Shown one piece after another: positions 35,830 to 48,120 of a stretch of DNA of 64,000 nucleotides. A program made the position numbers and the translations under genes. The DNA lies in assembly GCA_949987565.1 (NCBI GenBank), contig OX465102.1:21098992-21162991 (forward strand). Direction: 5' to 3'. Every line of letters begins with the position of its first letter. The first letter of the stretch is position 1. Source of the stretch: Luidia sarsii (Eukaryota > Echinodermata > Asteroidea > Paxillosida > Luidiidae). The notes under the pieces are model-generated. The model did not search any database and was not told where the DNA came from. It was given only the letters and a program-made list of their open reading frames with translations.

Positions 35830-38800
35830 ATGGCCGCCTCAAGTTATCGGCTGGTCCTTCTCTTGCCGCTGGCTTTGGCAGTCTTGGCTTCCTCGCTGCT
35901 TGTCAGGGGGCAGTCCTGCGGCGCCATGACCCACGCCGGACCGGGAGACGATTTCGCCTCGCTCATGGCGAAGACGATCGCCAACTTCGAGGTAAACTGC
36001 CGGGGAAAGAAGAAACACCAGCCTACAGGATCCGAAGGTGAGTGACGATTCACGAATTTTGCAACAATTCTGAAAACAATATCCCAAAGGTATGTTAACT
36101 GGAAAATAAAGGAACGAGGGATTACAGACGTTTATAAAACGTGATTTCAAATTAGTAGCATGACCACAGTACTAGAAGATCTACAAAAATAGGGGACTTT
36201 AATCCATTAAATTCTGATTGTGATTATATCAGATATATCAAATACCATTTAATATATCATACACCAAAAAAGTAAAAGTTACATGAAGTTACAGAATCAA
36301 AGACTCAAACAAGTGTTGGTGCTTGAGGGCAGCCAGCACGGCTGCGTACACGTTCGTACGCATGTACGCACACAGACAGTTTTGTGTATACAGGATGCCG
36401 GATGCGCGGCCATCAGCGTGTCATGCACTGCTTGGATCCAGCGTGCTAATGCCGTATTGCCGTGGTTTGCAAGCGATTGGCCAAGATCTCTGCCCGCAGT
36501 CGTACGGAGATGACCACCCTGAACAATGCGACGTCTTGCAGGCATTCGTTCGTCGCTGTTCTCTAAGTTATTTCATTGCAAATTACAATGATCAACAAGT
36601 TAGTAGCAAGACCACATAAAAAAATACAATAAGGGGACTTTAATCCCTCACTTTAATTCTAATCTCGATTGTATAAAATGATATACCAAATACAATAATT
36701 ATTATATGGGATATACCAAAAAAGCAATAGTTACATGACACAATGGTACTGAGTACTGGTTTGCGCGCTCATCATAGGATTGTTTCGCACGCAGATCAAT
36801 CCTGCGCAAATTTTTCACTTCCCCAAAACTAAGGTATATTAGTTAAGACATGTCAGGGTGAAGGCACGATAATTTCCCGAGTTCCAGGAGATGATACTTT
36901 CTTTCCAAAACCAGCGTAACACGTACACTAGCCAAACAGAATGTAGGAACTGAGAGATTGGAGAATAGGAAACTTGAATGAAAGTCATCCCCCGTATTAT
37001 CAAGTATGCCTACCAATGAAAGGAATAAAATCTTCATTAAAGTTTTTTTATCAAAAAAAAAATTAAACCATTTTTTATCAAATGTACGAAAAAACTAGTT
37101 ATATGCTACAGTAGCACTTGACTTGAACAATGATGCGCGTTCAACGTGGCAGTATCTCAGGACAGTTTCGTACACACACGTACACATGTACGCACACAGA
37201 CTGTTTTATGGGGATGCCAGAGGTGCGGCCAGTGTGTCATGTACAACTTGGATTCAGCGTGCTAATGCCGTTGTGCCGTGGTTTGCGAGCGTTTGGCCTA
37301 GATCTCTGCCTGGAGCCGTATCGGAGAGACCGCCTTTGAAAAAGCCAATCGACGTCTTTGCAGGCATTCGTTAGCCGCTGTTATCTACGTTATTTCATCG
37401 CAAATTGCAATTTTCTTACACTTAGCAGCACAACCACAACACTAGAAACATTACAACCAAAATAACTTTAATCCATTGCTTTAGTTTTGATAACGATAAT
37501 ATTTATTTGTTATATGAAATTCCATATTATGGATGGTATAACAAAAGAGCAGTGGTTACCTGACACAATGTTTTTGAGCTAAAAGATGGTTTTTGCTCAA
37601 CATGAAACTTTTTTGCACGCAGAACAATTCTGTGCCAATTATTGTTCACGTCCCCAAAGCTGAGACATATTACTTAGAAAGAATTATTATAAGGGTGCAG
37701 ACTCGGAGGTGAAGTGATGATTTCGCAATTTCCAGGAGGTGATATTTTCTTTCCAAATCCACCGTAATGAGTACAGTACCTAATATTTTACAATGTCTTT
37801 GAAGGATGAGTAAAATGAAAATGTAGGAACTGAGGGATTGGAGAATAGGAAACTGGAATGAAAGTCATTCCACGTACTATCCAGTACCCTAACAAATGAT
37901 TAAAAGCTTTCATTTAAGTTACATCGTTTTATCAAAACAAAACACAATAGATATATGCAACAGTAGTACTTGGCTTATACAATCTTGTGCGTTCAACATG
38001 GCAGTATTTCATAGGATAATTCCTCCTGTGCCATTTTCTCGTGGCAAAAACTGATGCATGGACTCAAGGATATACAAACTATTGACCTCGTATACAGAAC
38101 GATGGAACAGTTGCACACGCACCCACGCCTTCAATCTCCAAATATTCCCCACGTTCCCCAGTCCGCTCGGCCTCAATAATTCCCCACACGAAACCTGCCC
38201 ATTAGCCTCGGATAAAAAGCTCTTCCATAGAAATGAGGGCGTCTTAATGGTTTTGTGTAATACTGACACGTCATTACAATAATGAAGTGTATACAAAATA
38301 CGGAAAGTAGGCACTATTGGTCATAATGAGTGACGTGTACGTAATCAAGTTTATTTGCATTATGCATGATTTCCTTACAATGCGTACACACGTATGTGTG
38401 TGTGGAGGGGGTCTGTGTGCAACGCGTAAGGTACGGGCTGCAGTGCGTAACCACATTTTCCGAGTCTTACGATTGGTTGCAAAAAAATAATAATTATTCA
38501 AGGTGGATGATCGCATATTGTTGAGTCCCCCCATTTCGTCCAACAGTGGACGAAAATTCAAAGTAACTCATTAAACTCAGAATTACAGCCTCAAACAAGG
38601 CGGTCTTTCTAGTGGAGGGCATCCAGGAGGCGATTTTTTCCGTACTACATAAACGCTATGGGCCCATATGTTTGTGCACAAAGTATGAAGAATTGAGTCT
38701 CAAGTCACTCAGATTGCTCACGTACGTTGTATTCGCTGTGCAGAAAGACTTTATTTGCTGTGCAGAAAGCTATCCTTAGCTTTAACTTCAACTGGTATGG

Positions 38801-41800
38801 CCCCCTCCCCATTGCCCACCACCCCGTAAATTGTTTGTGCACAAACATATGGGCCAATAGCTTTTATGTAGTACGGAAAAAAATTGCGGCCAGGACAGCT
38901 TCGTACACACACGTACTGTACACATTGTACGCACGCAGACTGTTTTGTGGGGATGCCAGAGGCGCGGCCAGTGTATCATGTACAACTTGGATCCAGCCTG
39001 CTAATGCAGTTGTGCCGTGGTTTGCGAGCGTTTGTCCTAGATCTCTGCCTGGAGCCGTATCGGAGAGACCGCCTTTGAAAAAGCCGATCTAAGTCTTTGC
39101 AGGCCGATCGAAGTCTTCGCAAATTGCAATACTCCTGTAACATAGCAGGACAACCCCAGTACTAGAACAGTTATATGCAATGAAAATTACTTTAATCCCT
39201 CGCTTTAGTTTTGATTACGATAATAAATGTGTTACACCAAATACCATATTATATATGATATACCAAAAGAGCAGTAGTTACCTCACACAATGTTAGTGAG
39301 CTAAAAGATGGTTTCAGCTCACCGTGAAATTTGTTTGCACGCAGAACAATTCTGTGCCAATTGTTCACGTCCCCAAAGCTGAGGCATATTACTTAGAAAG
39401 AAGACTTGTAAGTGTGCAGACTCGGAGGTAAAGTGATGATTTCCCAATTTCCAGGAGGTGATATTTTCTTTCCAAATCCACCGTAATACGTACAGTAGCT
39501 ACATTTTTAGAATGTCTTTGAAAGATATGAGAAATGAAAATGTAGAAACTGCAGCATTGGATAATAGGACACTTGAATAAGTCATTCCCCGTACTACCCA
39601 GTACCCAAACAAAGGAGTAAAATCTTTCATTTAAGTTGCATTATTTTTATCAAATGTACGAGAAAACAAAACAATAGTTATATGCAACAATGGTAGGCCT
39701 ACTTGACTTGAACAATAATGTGCGTTCAACATGGCAGTATTTCAGAAGATAATCCCTCCTGTGCCATTTTGTCTCATTGCAAAAACTGATGCATGGACTC
39801 AAGGATATACAAACTATTGACCTCGTATACAGAACGATGGAACAGTTGCACACGCACCCACCCCTTCAATCTCCAAATATTCCCCACGTTCCCCAGTCCG
39901 CTCGGCCTCAATAATTCCCCACACGAAACCTGCCCATTAGTCTCGGATAAAAAGCTCTTCCATAGAAATGAGGGCGTCTTAATGGTTTTGTGTAATACCA
40001 ACACGTGATTACAATAATAAAGTGTATACAAAATACGGAAAGTAGGCACTATTGGTCATAATGAGTGACGTGTACGTAATCAAGTTTATATGCATTATGC
40101 ATGATTTCCTTACAATACGTACACACGTGCGTGTGTGTGTGTGGAGGGGGTCTGTGTGCAACGCGTAAGGTACGGGCTGAAGTGCGTAAGCACATTTTCC
40201 GAGTCTTACGATTGGCTGCAGAAAAAATTATTATTATTCAAGGTGGATGATCGCATATAGTTGAGTCCCCCCATTTCGTCCAACAGTAGACGAAAATTCA
40301 AAGTAACTCATTAAACTCAGAATTACAGCCTGAAACAAGGCGGTCTTTCTAGTGGAGGGCATCCAGGAGGCGATTTTTTCCGTACTACATAAACGCTATG
40401 GGCCCATATGTTTTTGTGCACAAAGTATGAAGAATTGAGTCTCAAGTCACTCAGATTGCTCACGTATGTTGTATTCGCTGTGCAGAAAGCCTTTATTGGC
40501 TGTGCAGAAAGCTATCCTTAGCTTTAACTTCAACTGGTATGGCCCCATCCCCATTGCCCACCACCCCGTAAATTATTTGTGCAAAATCATGTCGGGAGCT
40601 GAAACTGTTTGATTTTGATTCAAAGTCTACATTCCCTGCATCTGTTTTGTTATTGTATTAAAAACTTTGTGGAGTGGAGTAGAGTGGGTGTGGGCAACAA
40701 TTAACAATAGAGCAGTGGGCATTTAATTGTCATTGGTACTGGGAGTACTGGGAGTGAGGACATTCTTGCCCACTGCAACCCACAGGGAATGTGCTGCACA
40801 GTCATGGGTGGAATTCTTGGGGATGGGGGGATGCCAATGCAGGGTTTTTTAGCTGTGGCTCCTTGTATTGTTGATTTGTATGATAATTGTTTTGTAAATT
40901 AGGTTGTATCACTCTTTCCAAGTGGTGGTCTTGCACCAAAAATAGTCCTGGGTGTGGCTCCCCTCTTGTGCACATTGTGGTGTAGCCACTGAGGAGTGAT
41001 ATGGAGATCGCTTGTGGTAGTGAGGGGTAGGCCTACAAATTACTAGGAAGAGGAATGTTTCGTTGCATTTGCCATCGTGCTACTCACCGGCACACACCTA
41101 CCTTGGCTCTCCTGTTGGTTTTGGGTAAGCTTCCATTGACTTATTTTGTTAACCCAAATGCATTTTCTGTCTAGATTTATTTAAACCAATCTACATTTTA
41201 TTTCCTTCCAAGATTTAGAGGTGAAATGTTTTTACTGCATGTAGTAAAATAAGTGATAATGAGATGGCAAAGTTGGCGTTTTGCTTGTCATTTGGAGGGA
41301 TATAATGACGATGTTCTCATGTGGCTGGCTATTTAATCTGTGGAGTGTTAAGCAGGTTGGAGGCTTCATAGTCTGATTGCTTATTTTGAGGTGGTTAAGG
41401 ACGCGACACTCTACACTCTGATATTCGAGTATTTTATCTTGCATTTTTATTGTTAAACCCTTTTTCTATCAACTTAAAGACTATTTACTTTTCCACTTCT
41501 CTGTGCAGGGTTCTTTGTTTGTGTGGAGTTTGTTTCGGGAGTTTGTTTTGTGGTTTGATTTGAGTATGTTTTTGCGAATAAACCAATCCGGGCGTATCAC
41601 CTGATAAGTGTCTGTTGACCCACGACAATCATATGGGCCAATAGCGTTTATGTAGTACGGGAAAAAAATTGCGGCCAGGAAAGCTTCGAGCACACACGAA
41701 CTGTACACATGTACAAGTACATGTATAAGACCTCAGCTTGTCACAGCCACAATATGCAACTGTCACAAACAATGCGTGGTTTACACTGACCAACACAGCT

Positions 41801-42804
41801 CACAGTCATGTGCTTTCAATTTCCGACTGTTTTACCTTCGATGGGTTTCAAATTATTCACTCATTCCAGAGGGAAGAAGCTGGCCGCAGGGAGTCTACGG
41901 TTTACCGATGCCAACCAGCGGTTGCCCGACTGATTCTGGCTTTGTGTGGGAGACAGGATCACGTTTCCACGACACTGAGGACTCTCTGTCGAACAACGAA
42001 TGGTCAGGGGAACTGCACCTGAAGGGTCCGTATGGCCAGGATAACATGTGGCAACACTTCTGCATGAAGACCGTAGACCGTGTCGGCGATACTGATCCTC
42101 TCTGGCCGAGTGGAGAGTACTGTGTGTTTAAGTACGGACAAAACTGCTCTAGCGGTGAGCTGAATAACACAAGTCGTTAGAGCTTTCGAATATTAAAATT
42201 AAATGTTTACCCTTTGAGTCCTTAGCAGGAGTGAGGGTCTTATGCCATAGAACGTTCAACTTTCTTTCCATTCCTTTAAAGGGTTAAGTACTTTCTCGGT
42301 TTTAAGGTTGTAGTTTAAATGACCACCTCCCAAGAAATATGGAAACATTACACAGGTTTTCCATTCATGGTAGAACCAAAAACATGGGCTTCCGTGAAAC
42401 CCCTTTTCGTCGATTTCAGATACCCTTATTCATACGTGTGTTTATTTGTGTGTCCAGGTATGTCATCCGGGATCATATTCTGGGATGACGAGGATGACAA
42501 TAACGATAACAGCGTCAATGGCACCGTGCCATCGGGAGTGTACGACCAGGACACTCTGATCCACTTCTGCTGCATGACCAGTGGTGATGCATCTGCCCCG
42601 ATCACCTTGCCGTCACACAGCCCGTTCTATCTCTTCGCCTATGTGAGCACATGCCAGGCAATCCAGGGTATGGATGTCTCCAGGGAGAAGTTCTCGTGGG
42701 ATGGAGAAAACAACGGAACGAGCTACGGGCAGGGCATTTGTCCTGACGGTAGACTGCTTGTCGATATCGAGCTGGAATACTGCTATTACACTGTTACTAT
42801 ATAA
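35830..42804 (+). CDS. Apextrin-like secreted ApeC-domain protein, gene D (3 exons seen, no linker exon)
   Basis: Exons 35830-36037, 41870-42154 and 42458-42804 (plus), total 840 nt, 279 aa, with phase-1 introns and consensus junctions (GAAG/GTGAGT; TTCCAG/AG; AGCG/GTGAGC; GTCCAG/GT). Exon 1 carries the MAASSYRL signal peptide and basic patch. The ApeC domain is complete: SWPQGVYGLP, SGCP, FCMKT, WPSGEYCVFKYGQNC, FWDDEDDN, FCCMTSG, PFYLF and CYYTV. The C-terminal third is the most diverged of the set (AYVSTCQAIQGM, GENNGTSYG). No Thr/Ser-rich exon could be found in the 5.8-kb first intron, which is filled by tandem repeats and a solo LTR. The frame stays open without it. Role inferred from family. 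Confidence 0.8.
36318..36600 (+). repeat. Dispersed 280-bp repeat in intron 1 of gene D
   Basis: Copy of the family at 15640-15900, with CGTACGCATGTACGCACACAG at its left end and GCCGTGGTTTGC in the core. Overlapping ORFs are frame-shifted relative to other copies. Confidence 0.6.
37150..40585 (+). repeat. Tandem array in intron 1 of gene D (two units of about 1.75 kb)
   Basis: 37150-38880 and 38880-40585 are successive copies of one composite unit. Each consists of the 280-bp dispersed repeat, the inherited intron-1 block (inverted relative to genes A and B because D is on the opposite strand), the repeat with GGACGAAAATTC, and a closing part ending CCCGTAAATT(A/G)TTTGTGC. Parts of an earlier unit are visible at 36318-37050 and the start of a third at 41632-41710. 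No exon is seen inside. Confidence 0.7.
40590..41627. mobile_element. Solo LTR in intron 1 of gene D
   Basis: About 1038 bp beginning TGTCGGGAG and ending CCACGACA, so with TG...CA ends and short inverted termini (TGTCG/CGACA). It is flanked by a 4-bp direct repeat ATCA (40586-40589 and 41628-41631). The neighbouring tandem unit (38833-38860) gives the empty site, where the sequence runs directly from TTTGTGCA into CATATGGGCC. An AATAAA at 41575-41580 fits an LTR. No ORF or internal retroviral region is present. The orientation and family (Gypsy-like is possible) are not determined. Confidence 0.75.
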
Positions 42805-43037
42805 GACCGGCTGTAATGGATAGGCCTACCGTACGTCTCCAATTGCAATCGACATACATACCTGGCATCAAAATGTCTCCTGCTCCCGAAAAAAGAATTA
42901 TGATCCAAGCCATCACTAAACCGACACGCGGTTACAAAATACCCATCCCATTCTATGAGAAAATGACTTTTGCCCAAACTGAAACAGACGACCAACGCCT
43001 ATTGTTACCCCAGGGAATACCATCTATTCATTCCGAA

Positions 43038-43043
43038 AATAAA
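43038..43043 (+). promoter_or_regulatory. Candidate polyadenylation signal of gene D
   Basis: AATAAA, 234 bases after the stop codon of gene D. Confidence 0.4.
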
Positions 43044-43129
43044 ACAAAACACAATTACCTACAAGAACAACCAGCAACTAAACTGTCTTATATTCACCTC
43101 ACCGTGGTGGTACAGGATAAAATTTCGGG

Positions 43130-43760
43130 TTAAGACGCGTTAAACAGGATTATTGATGTAATTGAAGTGGTCTACATCATTGGTGGAATGTGGACGCCCT
43201 CCTTATGCCAGAGTTAAATGTATACGAACAAATTTAGGTGACGGCACTCTAGGAAATGCATGGATATATAGACCAAATCGAATATCACTTTATTGCTTAA
43301 TCTAGGAAGGATTATTGTAATGCTTACGAAATAGTAGTGGTGTACATCATTAGCGGAATGAGGGCGCTGACCTGATGCCAGAGTTAGGTGTACGATCAAT
43401 GTTAGGTGTCTTACACTCTTGGAAATGCATAAATTTAATGAAGAGATTAAATTTCATTTTAAGGCTTACTCTAGGAAGGAGTATTGTAACATATTAAGAA
43501 TACAAAACATTAGTTAGTCGGTGTCCGTTGCGGTATGTTGCCAGCTCAAAATGCCATGCTGTAAATGCATTGTAGATGTAATGGTAACTTTCTTTCAGTC
43601 AACTATTGATGTACATTGTATTCATCTAGTCGTGTTCACTTTTGTATACTGTATTAAATGCTGAAATATAACGATAATACCAAATATAATGAGATTTTAT
43701 TATCATTCCTTTATATTAGATAAGGTATGACAATAAAAATGATTAAATCCTGTCCAGTCA
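43130..43760 (-). repeat. Inverted copy of the long dispersed element downstream of gene D
   Basis: Carries, inverted, the landmarks CTAACATTGATCGTACACC and GCATGGCATTTTGAGCTGGCAA, in partly duplicated form. The similarity of this flank to the flank of gene C (20.8-22.0 kb, opposite orientation) supports C and D sharing an ancestral duplicated segment. Confidence 0.55.
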
Positions 43761-43824
43761 AAGATTTCTTTCCCAATTTTTTTTCAAAGGTTCTCATTCA
43801 GTTGTTAATATGCTTGTTTGACTT

Positions 43825-44105
43825 GAATTGAAAAAGGTGTACCCTCTTAGTGTAATCCCGAGCTGACGTAGCCAGGTTTACAACAATATATTGTTTGTAT
43901 CTTAATGAAAGCGGGGTGTAATCCCTAGATATACTGCAGTTATATAATGGTTAAATTGCTTCTGACTAGCACCCCCATCCCAACAAAGACTATAGTTGAC
44001 AAATTTGGGAAGGTCACCATCAAAGGGGTGGATAGCTCTGATGGTAAGAGCACCGGTACGTTCATCTAGAAGGATTGGGTCCTGGTTCAGTCAATGCGTT
44101 TGTTG
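43825..44105 (+). repeat. tRNA-derived SINE
   Basis: Body and box A-like GGATAGCTCTGATGGTAAGAGC. The box B region is diverged (GATTGGGTCCTGGTTCAG). Confidence 0.6.
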
Positions 44106-44340
44106 TCAATTAATATATATATTAGAGAATCATGAACAAATTGTGCAAACTGCTAACTAAATAAAATAACCTGAATACAAATCTCAACATACAGGAGGAC
44201 CCGACATTTCCATCGTAGCGGGACCTTTCTCACAGGTAGAATGTTCTTTGCAGGTAAAGAAAAGATGGGAAGTATCATCACTATACAAATCGTTCTGTAA
44301 CCACTCCACTCGACTAAACAGTTCTTATACTTTCTTAAAA

Positions 44341-44435
44341 TTTAGTGGGCCTGACGTTTCGATCCTAGCAGGACCTTTCTCAAAGGCTGCCTTTGAGAAA
44401 GATCCTGCTAGGATCGAAACGTCAGGCCCACTAAA
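44341..44435. repeat. 95-bp near-perfect palindrome of hammerhead-like arms
   Basis: Arms 44341-44387 and 44389-44435, 47 nt each, with one mismatch and a single-base spacer. Each arm contains, read outward, TTTGAGAAAG, the self-complementary GATCCT-GCT-AGGATC, GAAACGTC and AGGCCCACT. An extra diverged arm lies at 44198-44232. Confidence 0.8.
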
Positions 44436-44439
44436 TCTT

Positions 44440-44870
44440 AAGATTTACATTTTTGTAATTTTAGTCAGTTAGCAGTTTGCAACATTTTTGTATATCACCC
44501 AGTTCTTACTTTCGGTTTTTTTTCTCAAATTGTTTTCCCCTTTGTGAAACCATTCCTCTGTATAACAGACTTGGTCCATAACCTTTCAATTCTGAACTCT
44601 ACATATTTATATTGTAGTGGTCTACTGGCGGAATTGATGCCAGAGTTAGGTGTAGGGTCAATGTTAGGTGTCTGACACTCTAGGAAATGCATGAATTTAT
44701 GGAAGATTTTGAAAGTCATATTAAGGCGTTATGTAGGAAGGATTATTGTAAATGATAACTGTTTAAGAAAAATTTTCCAGCTCAAAATGTCATGCTGTAA
44801 GCTCATTGTAGATGTAACGCTAACTTTCTTTCATTCAACTTTTTATGTATTAATCTAGTACAATGTACTG
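44440..44870 (-). repeat. Long dispersed element fragment next to the palindrome
   Basis: Contains AGCAGTTTGCAACATTTTTG directly after the palindrome, as at 7728-7780, then inverted landmarks (GGTCAATGTTAGGTGTCTGACA). Confidence 0.55.
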
Positions 44871-45720
44871 TTATAATAATAATAATAATATTGATAATAA
44901 TAAAAGATAAAGATTTATAGAGCGCACTTATCATAAAGACCGACCAGGTCGCGAACATTCAAAGAACTTTAGCCCCAAAAGAACATGCTAAGAATGAACA
45001 TGAAATTTCAGTTCCCTCTTGAAGATTTCTAAGAATTTAATTTGATGGAGTAAGGCTGGGAGTTTATTCCAAATGACAGGTGCTGCCCTGGCGAAGGCAC
45101 ACTGACAGCAGCGGGTAGTTCTTGCTCTTGGATCCACTTACAAATAAGAGCCAGAAGATCTAAGATCCCACCCTGTTTGCTTGTTTGCAATTTTGTGAAA
45201 TAACTATACTAAACTAGAGGTGTTGTCTGTCTAAGACAGAACAAACGGTTTTTACAATGCTGGTTTTTGTGTCAAATTTTTACAGCACCTAAAATTCAAC
45301 CAGCGCTTTGACACTCCAGTTACGCATGCGCAAGAAAATGGCCTGACACACCTTAATGATCACGGTGGTTTCTCCGATTGAAGAATTCACCAGTGTGGCT
45401 CAATAACTAACTGCCAAGTTTCAAGGTCATTGCGTCATTGTGCGCAGGACTAAACGACCACGGGGACAATGTTTTGGCCAAGTTTGTTTAAGAACGGTCT
45501 TTCCATATTTCTAAGCAACTGATAATAATACACCCGTGTTTATCAGATTTTGGGGCCGAAGAAGAAGTAGAAGAGGAGGAAGATGAAGAAGAAGAACAAA
45601 ATCAGTACCATGAATATGCCTTTTCCGTTGAGACGGAAAAGCAAAATATAATGAAGATTTGTATTACCACTGTATCACATTGAAGAGGCATACACACATC
45701 GCGCTTACTCACTGAAATTA
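44871..45720. other. Intergenic: TAA microsatellite and low-complexity, no gene
   Basis: An imperfect (TAA)n at 44875-44905, followed by AAAGATTTATAGAGCGCAC-type text resembling an ancient invertebrate repeat, and a GA-rich tract at 45555-45600. No coding evidence. Confidence 0.4.
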
Positions 45721-45729
45721 CCAAAATCC

Positions 45730-47170
45730 AAATCTCAACACATAATAGGGCCTGCGGTATCGATCCTTGTAGGACCTTTCTCGAAGGCAGAATGTTTTTA
45801 AAAGGTCAAGGCTATTGGACAGGTACAAAATACCAAAATACGAATGGTTCTGTCATCACTGTATTAAAATTTCTAGTATTTCTTTCATTTGTTCAAACAA
45901 ATCATTCCTTTAAAGACTAGACTTTTTTTTATTTTACCTTTAATTTCAAAACGCTGCATCTTTACACTTACAGGAAAGTCACTGAATCTTTCTGAAGGAT
46001 TTTTGATTTCAATGTAGTGGTCTACATCATTGGCTGAATAAGGGCGCTGTCCTGAAGCCAGTGTTTAACGGTTGAGAGATCATTCTTGGGTGTCCTACCT
46101 TCTAGGAAATGCGTATATTTATGAAAGAAAACGAATTTTAAATTTCAGGCTTAATTTAGGAAGGATTTTTGTAACAAGTAATGCTTAAGAAATAATTAGT
46201 TTGTAGGTGGTCGTTGAGTTATTGCCAGCTAAAAATTTTATGCTGTAAGTTCATTATAGATGAAACGCTCACTTTCTTTCATTCAACGTTTGATGTATTA
46301 ATCTATCACAGATTTCACTTTTGTAGACTTTTAGAAATGTTGACAGATAACAATTAAGAAGTTCATAATCATTGTATCCAAATAAAGAAACATACAAAAG
46401 TTTTGCAAACCGCCTACTGGCTAAAATACCAGAACACAAGATTTTAAAAATCAGTGTGGCCTAAGGGTTTGATCCTAGCAGGACCTTTCTGAAAAGCAGA
46501 ATGCTTTTCTGCACGTAAATATTATGGGAGAGGTATTACCCCAATACGAATGGTTCTGCAATCGGAACACACACTTTTCAGTCTGTTTTTGATCAAAAAT
46601 TCATTATTTGTAATATCATTCATTTAAAGACTAGACTTGGTCCATTACCTTTTATTTCAAAACGATGCATCTTTACACTAACCGGAAAGTCACTGAAAAC
46701 TGATTATAGATAATATAATATTATATTTAAGTGGTTCAAACGCTTTGGCGGAAATAGGACACTATTCTGATGCCAGAGTTTGATGCACGATTACTTTTAG
46801 GTGGCCGACACTGTACGATATACATGAATTTAAGGGGGAGAAATCGAATGTAATTTGAAGGCTTAATCTAGGAAGGAATGGTGTAACAATATAAGATCGC
46901 GAAATATTTAATGTTATGCTGTAAGTGCATTGTATATGTAGCAATAACGTTCTTTCATTCGATTTTCCAGCTATTAATACAGTGAGTTGATTCGTTTGGT
47001 ATGTTCAATGTAATTGTGATTCATAACAATACTGTAATAATTCGTAATCATTGTGTTATATACATTTACTGGTAAAATATTAGATGGACTAAGTTTCATT
47101 TCTATGAATCGTTGTATAATGGCTAGAACGAAATAAAGAATGACACCGAATATCATTTAGCCGACGTGAA
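45730..47170 (-). repeat. Further copies of the hairpin-plus-long-element family
   Basis: Hammerhead-like arms at 45747-45790 and 46458-46500, with inverted long-element landmarks at 46010-46330 and 46690-46990. All are diverged and contain no ORF. Confidence 0.5.
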
Positions 47171-48120
47171 TGTAAATTTTGTCGATGGTATCCATTCCAA
47201 CCTACCGACATTTGACGAGAAGAAATGATTTTGGGCATAGATTTGTTTTGAATAACAATTTTGCATTGAGGTGAAATTAATTCACGGAAGGTGCGCCTCA
47301 GACTACGAAATCATACTAAACAGAATATATACCTCTATTCAACCCGGTGGCCGTAGCTATACATATCCGAATCCATCATATGATCTCGACAAGCTCGTTG
47401 GCCAAGTGGTCAAGACGTCTGCACTATATAAGGCAGGAGTCGACATAAGAAGTCGGGCAAAGCACTGAACATGTACTGCTTTTTATACGTCGAGTGTGCC
47501 ACACCCTAATTCAAAGGAAGGGTACACCATAAGCTAAACGCCGACTTTCCACATATTCCAAATAGAAGAACTGACCTGGAACTTTTGAACAACTTGAACC
47601 AACAAAAACGGCAATGGAAACTTTGACTGGACCGGGACTTAAACCCGAGACATTTTGTTTTTTGTACTTTTTTTCATAACGGTTATAAATGTTGTGGACA
47701 AATACATATTGACTTGTCGGTATGTATATATCATCAAGGTCCTTGGTGTACAGGTTGTGATATTGTAGAGCCCCTGTATAAGGGATCTGCCTGTAGATGA
47801 AGGCCACCTAGTCTGCTGACCGAAATATTCCTAAATAGATGAGGACATCAAATTGTGACACCAAACAAGAAAATGGGGCTACAGAAAACCATTTGTAACT
47901 TTCATCTAAAAATTTTAGTTATTTAGAGCTTTGGTAATAATTACCTTCCCTTCCTTCAAATTTTGGTTCAGATTCACCCTTTCCTCATGTTAATTCGTCC
48001 ATAAAAAAATCAATCCAAGACGGTCAATCACTAACGCCATTGGTGACGGGTATATCGAACGCTGGCATTCAAACTGTGACTGGTGACCAGGAATTTCTGT
48101 ACCCTTTTCCATCAAAAGTA
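47171..48120. other. Intergenic, tRNA-like and SINE fragments
   Basis: 47390-47520 is the inverted match of 7130-7310, with TTGGCCAAGTGGTCAAGAC. 47570-47660 is a minus-strand SINE tail fragment (GACTGGACCGGGACTTAAACC). No gene seen. Confidence 0.4.

Noticed and set aside
47390..47460. Possible tRNA-Leu/Ser gene
   Set aside because: Only a box A-like stretch is found; no box B and no cloverleaf. The inverted relative at 7.1-7.3 kb is equally degenerate.
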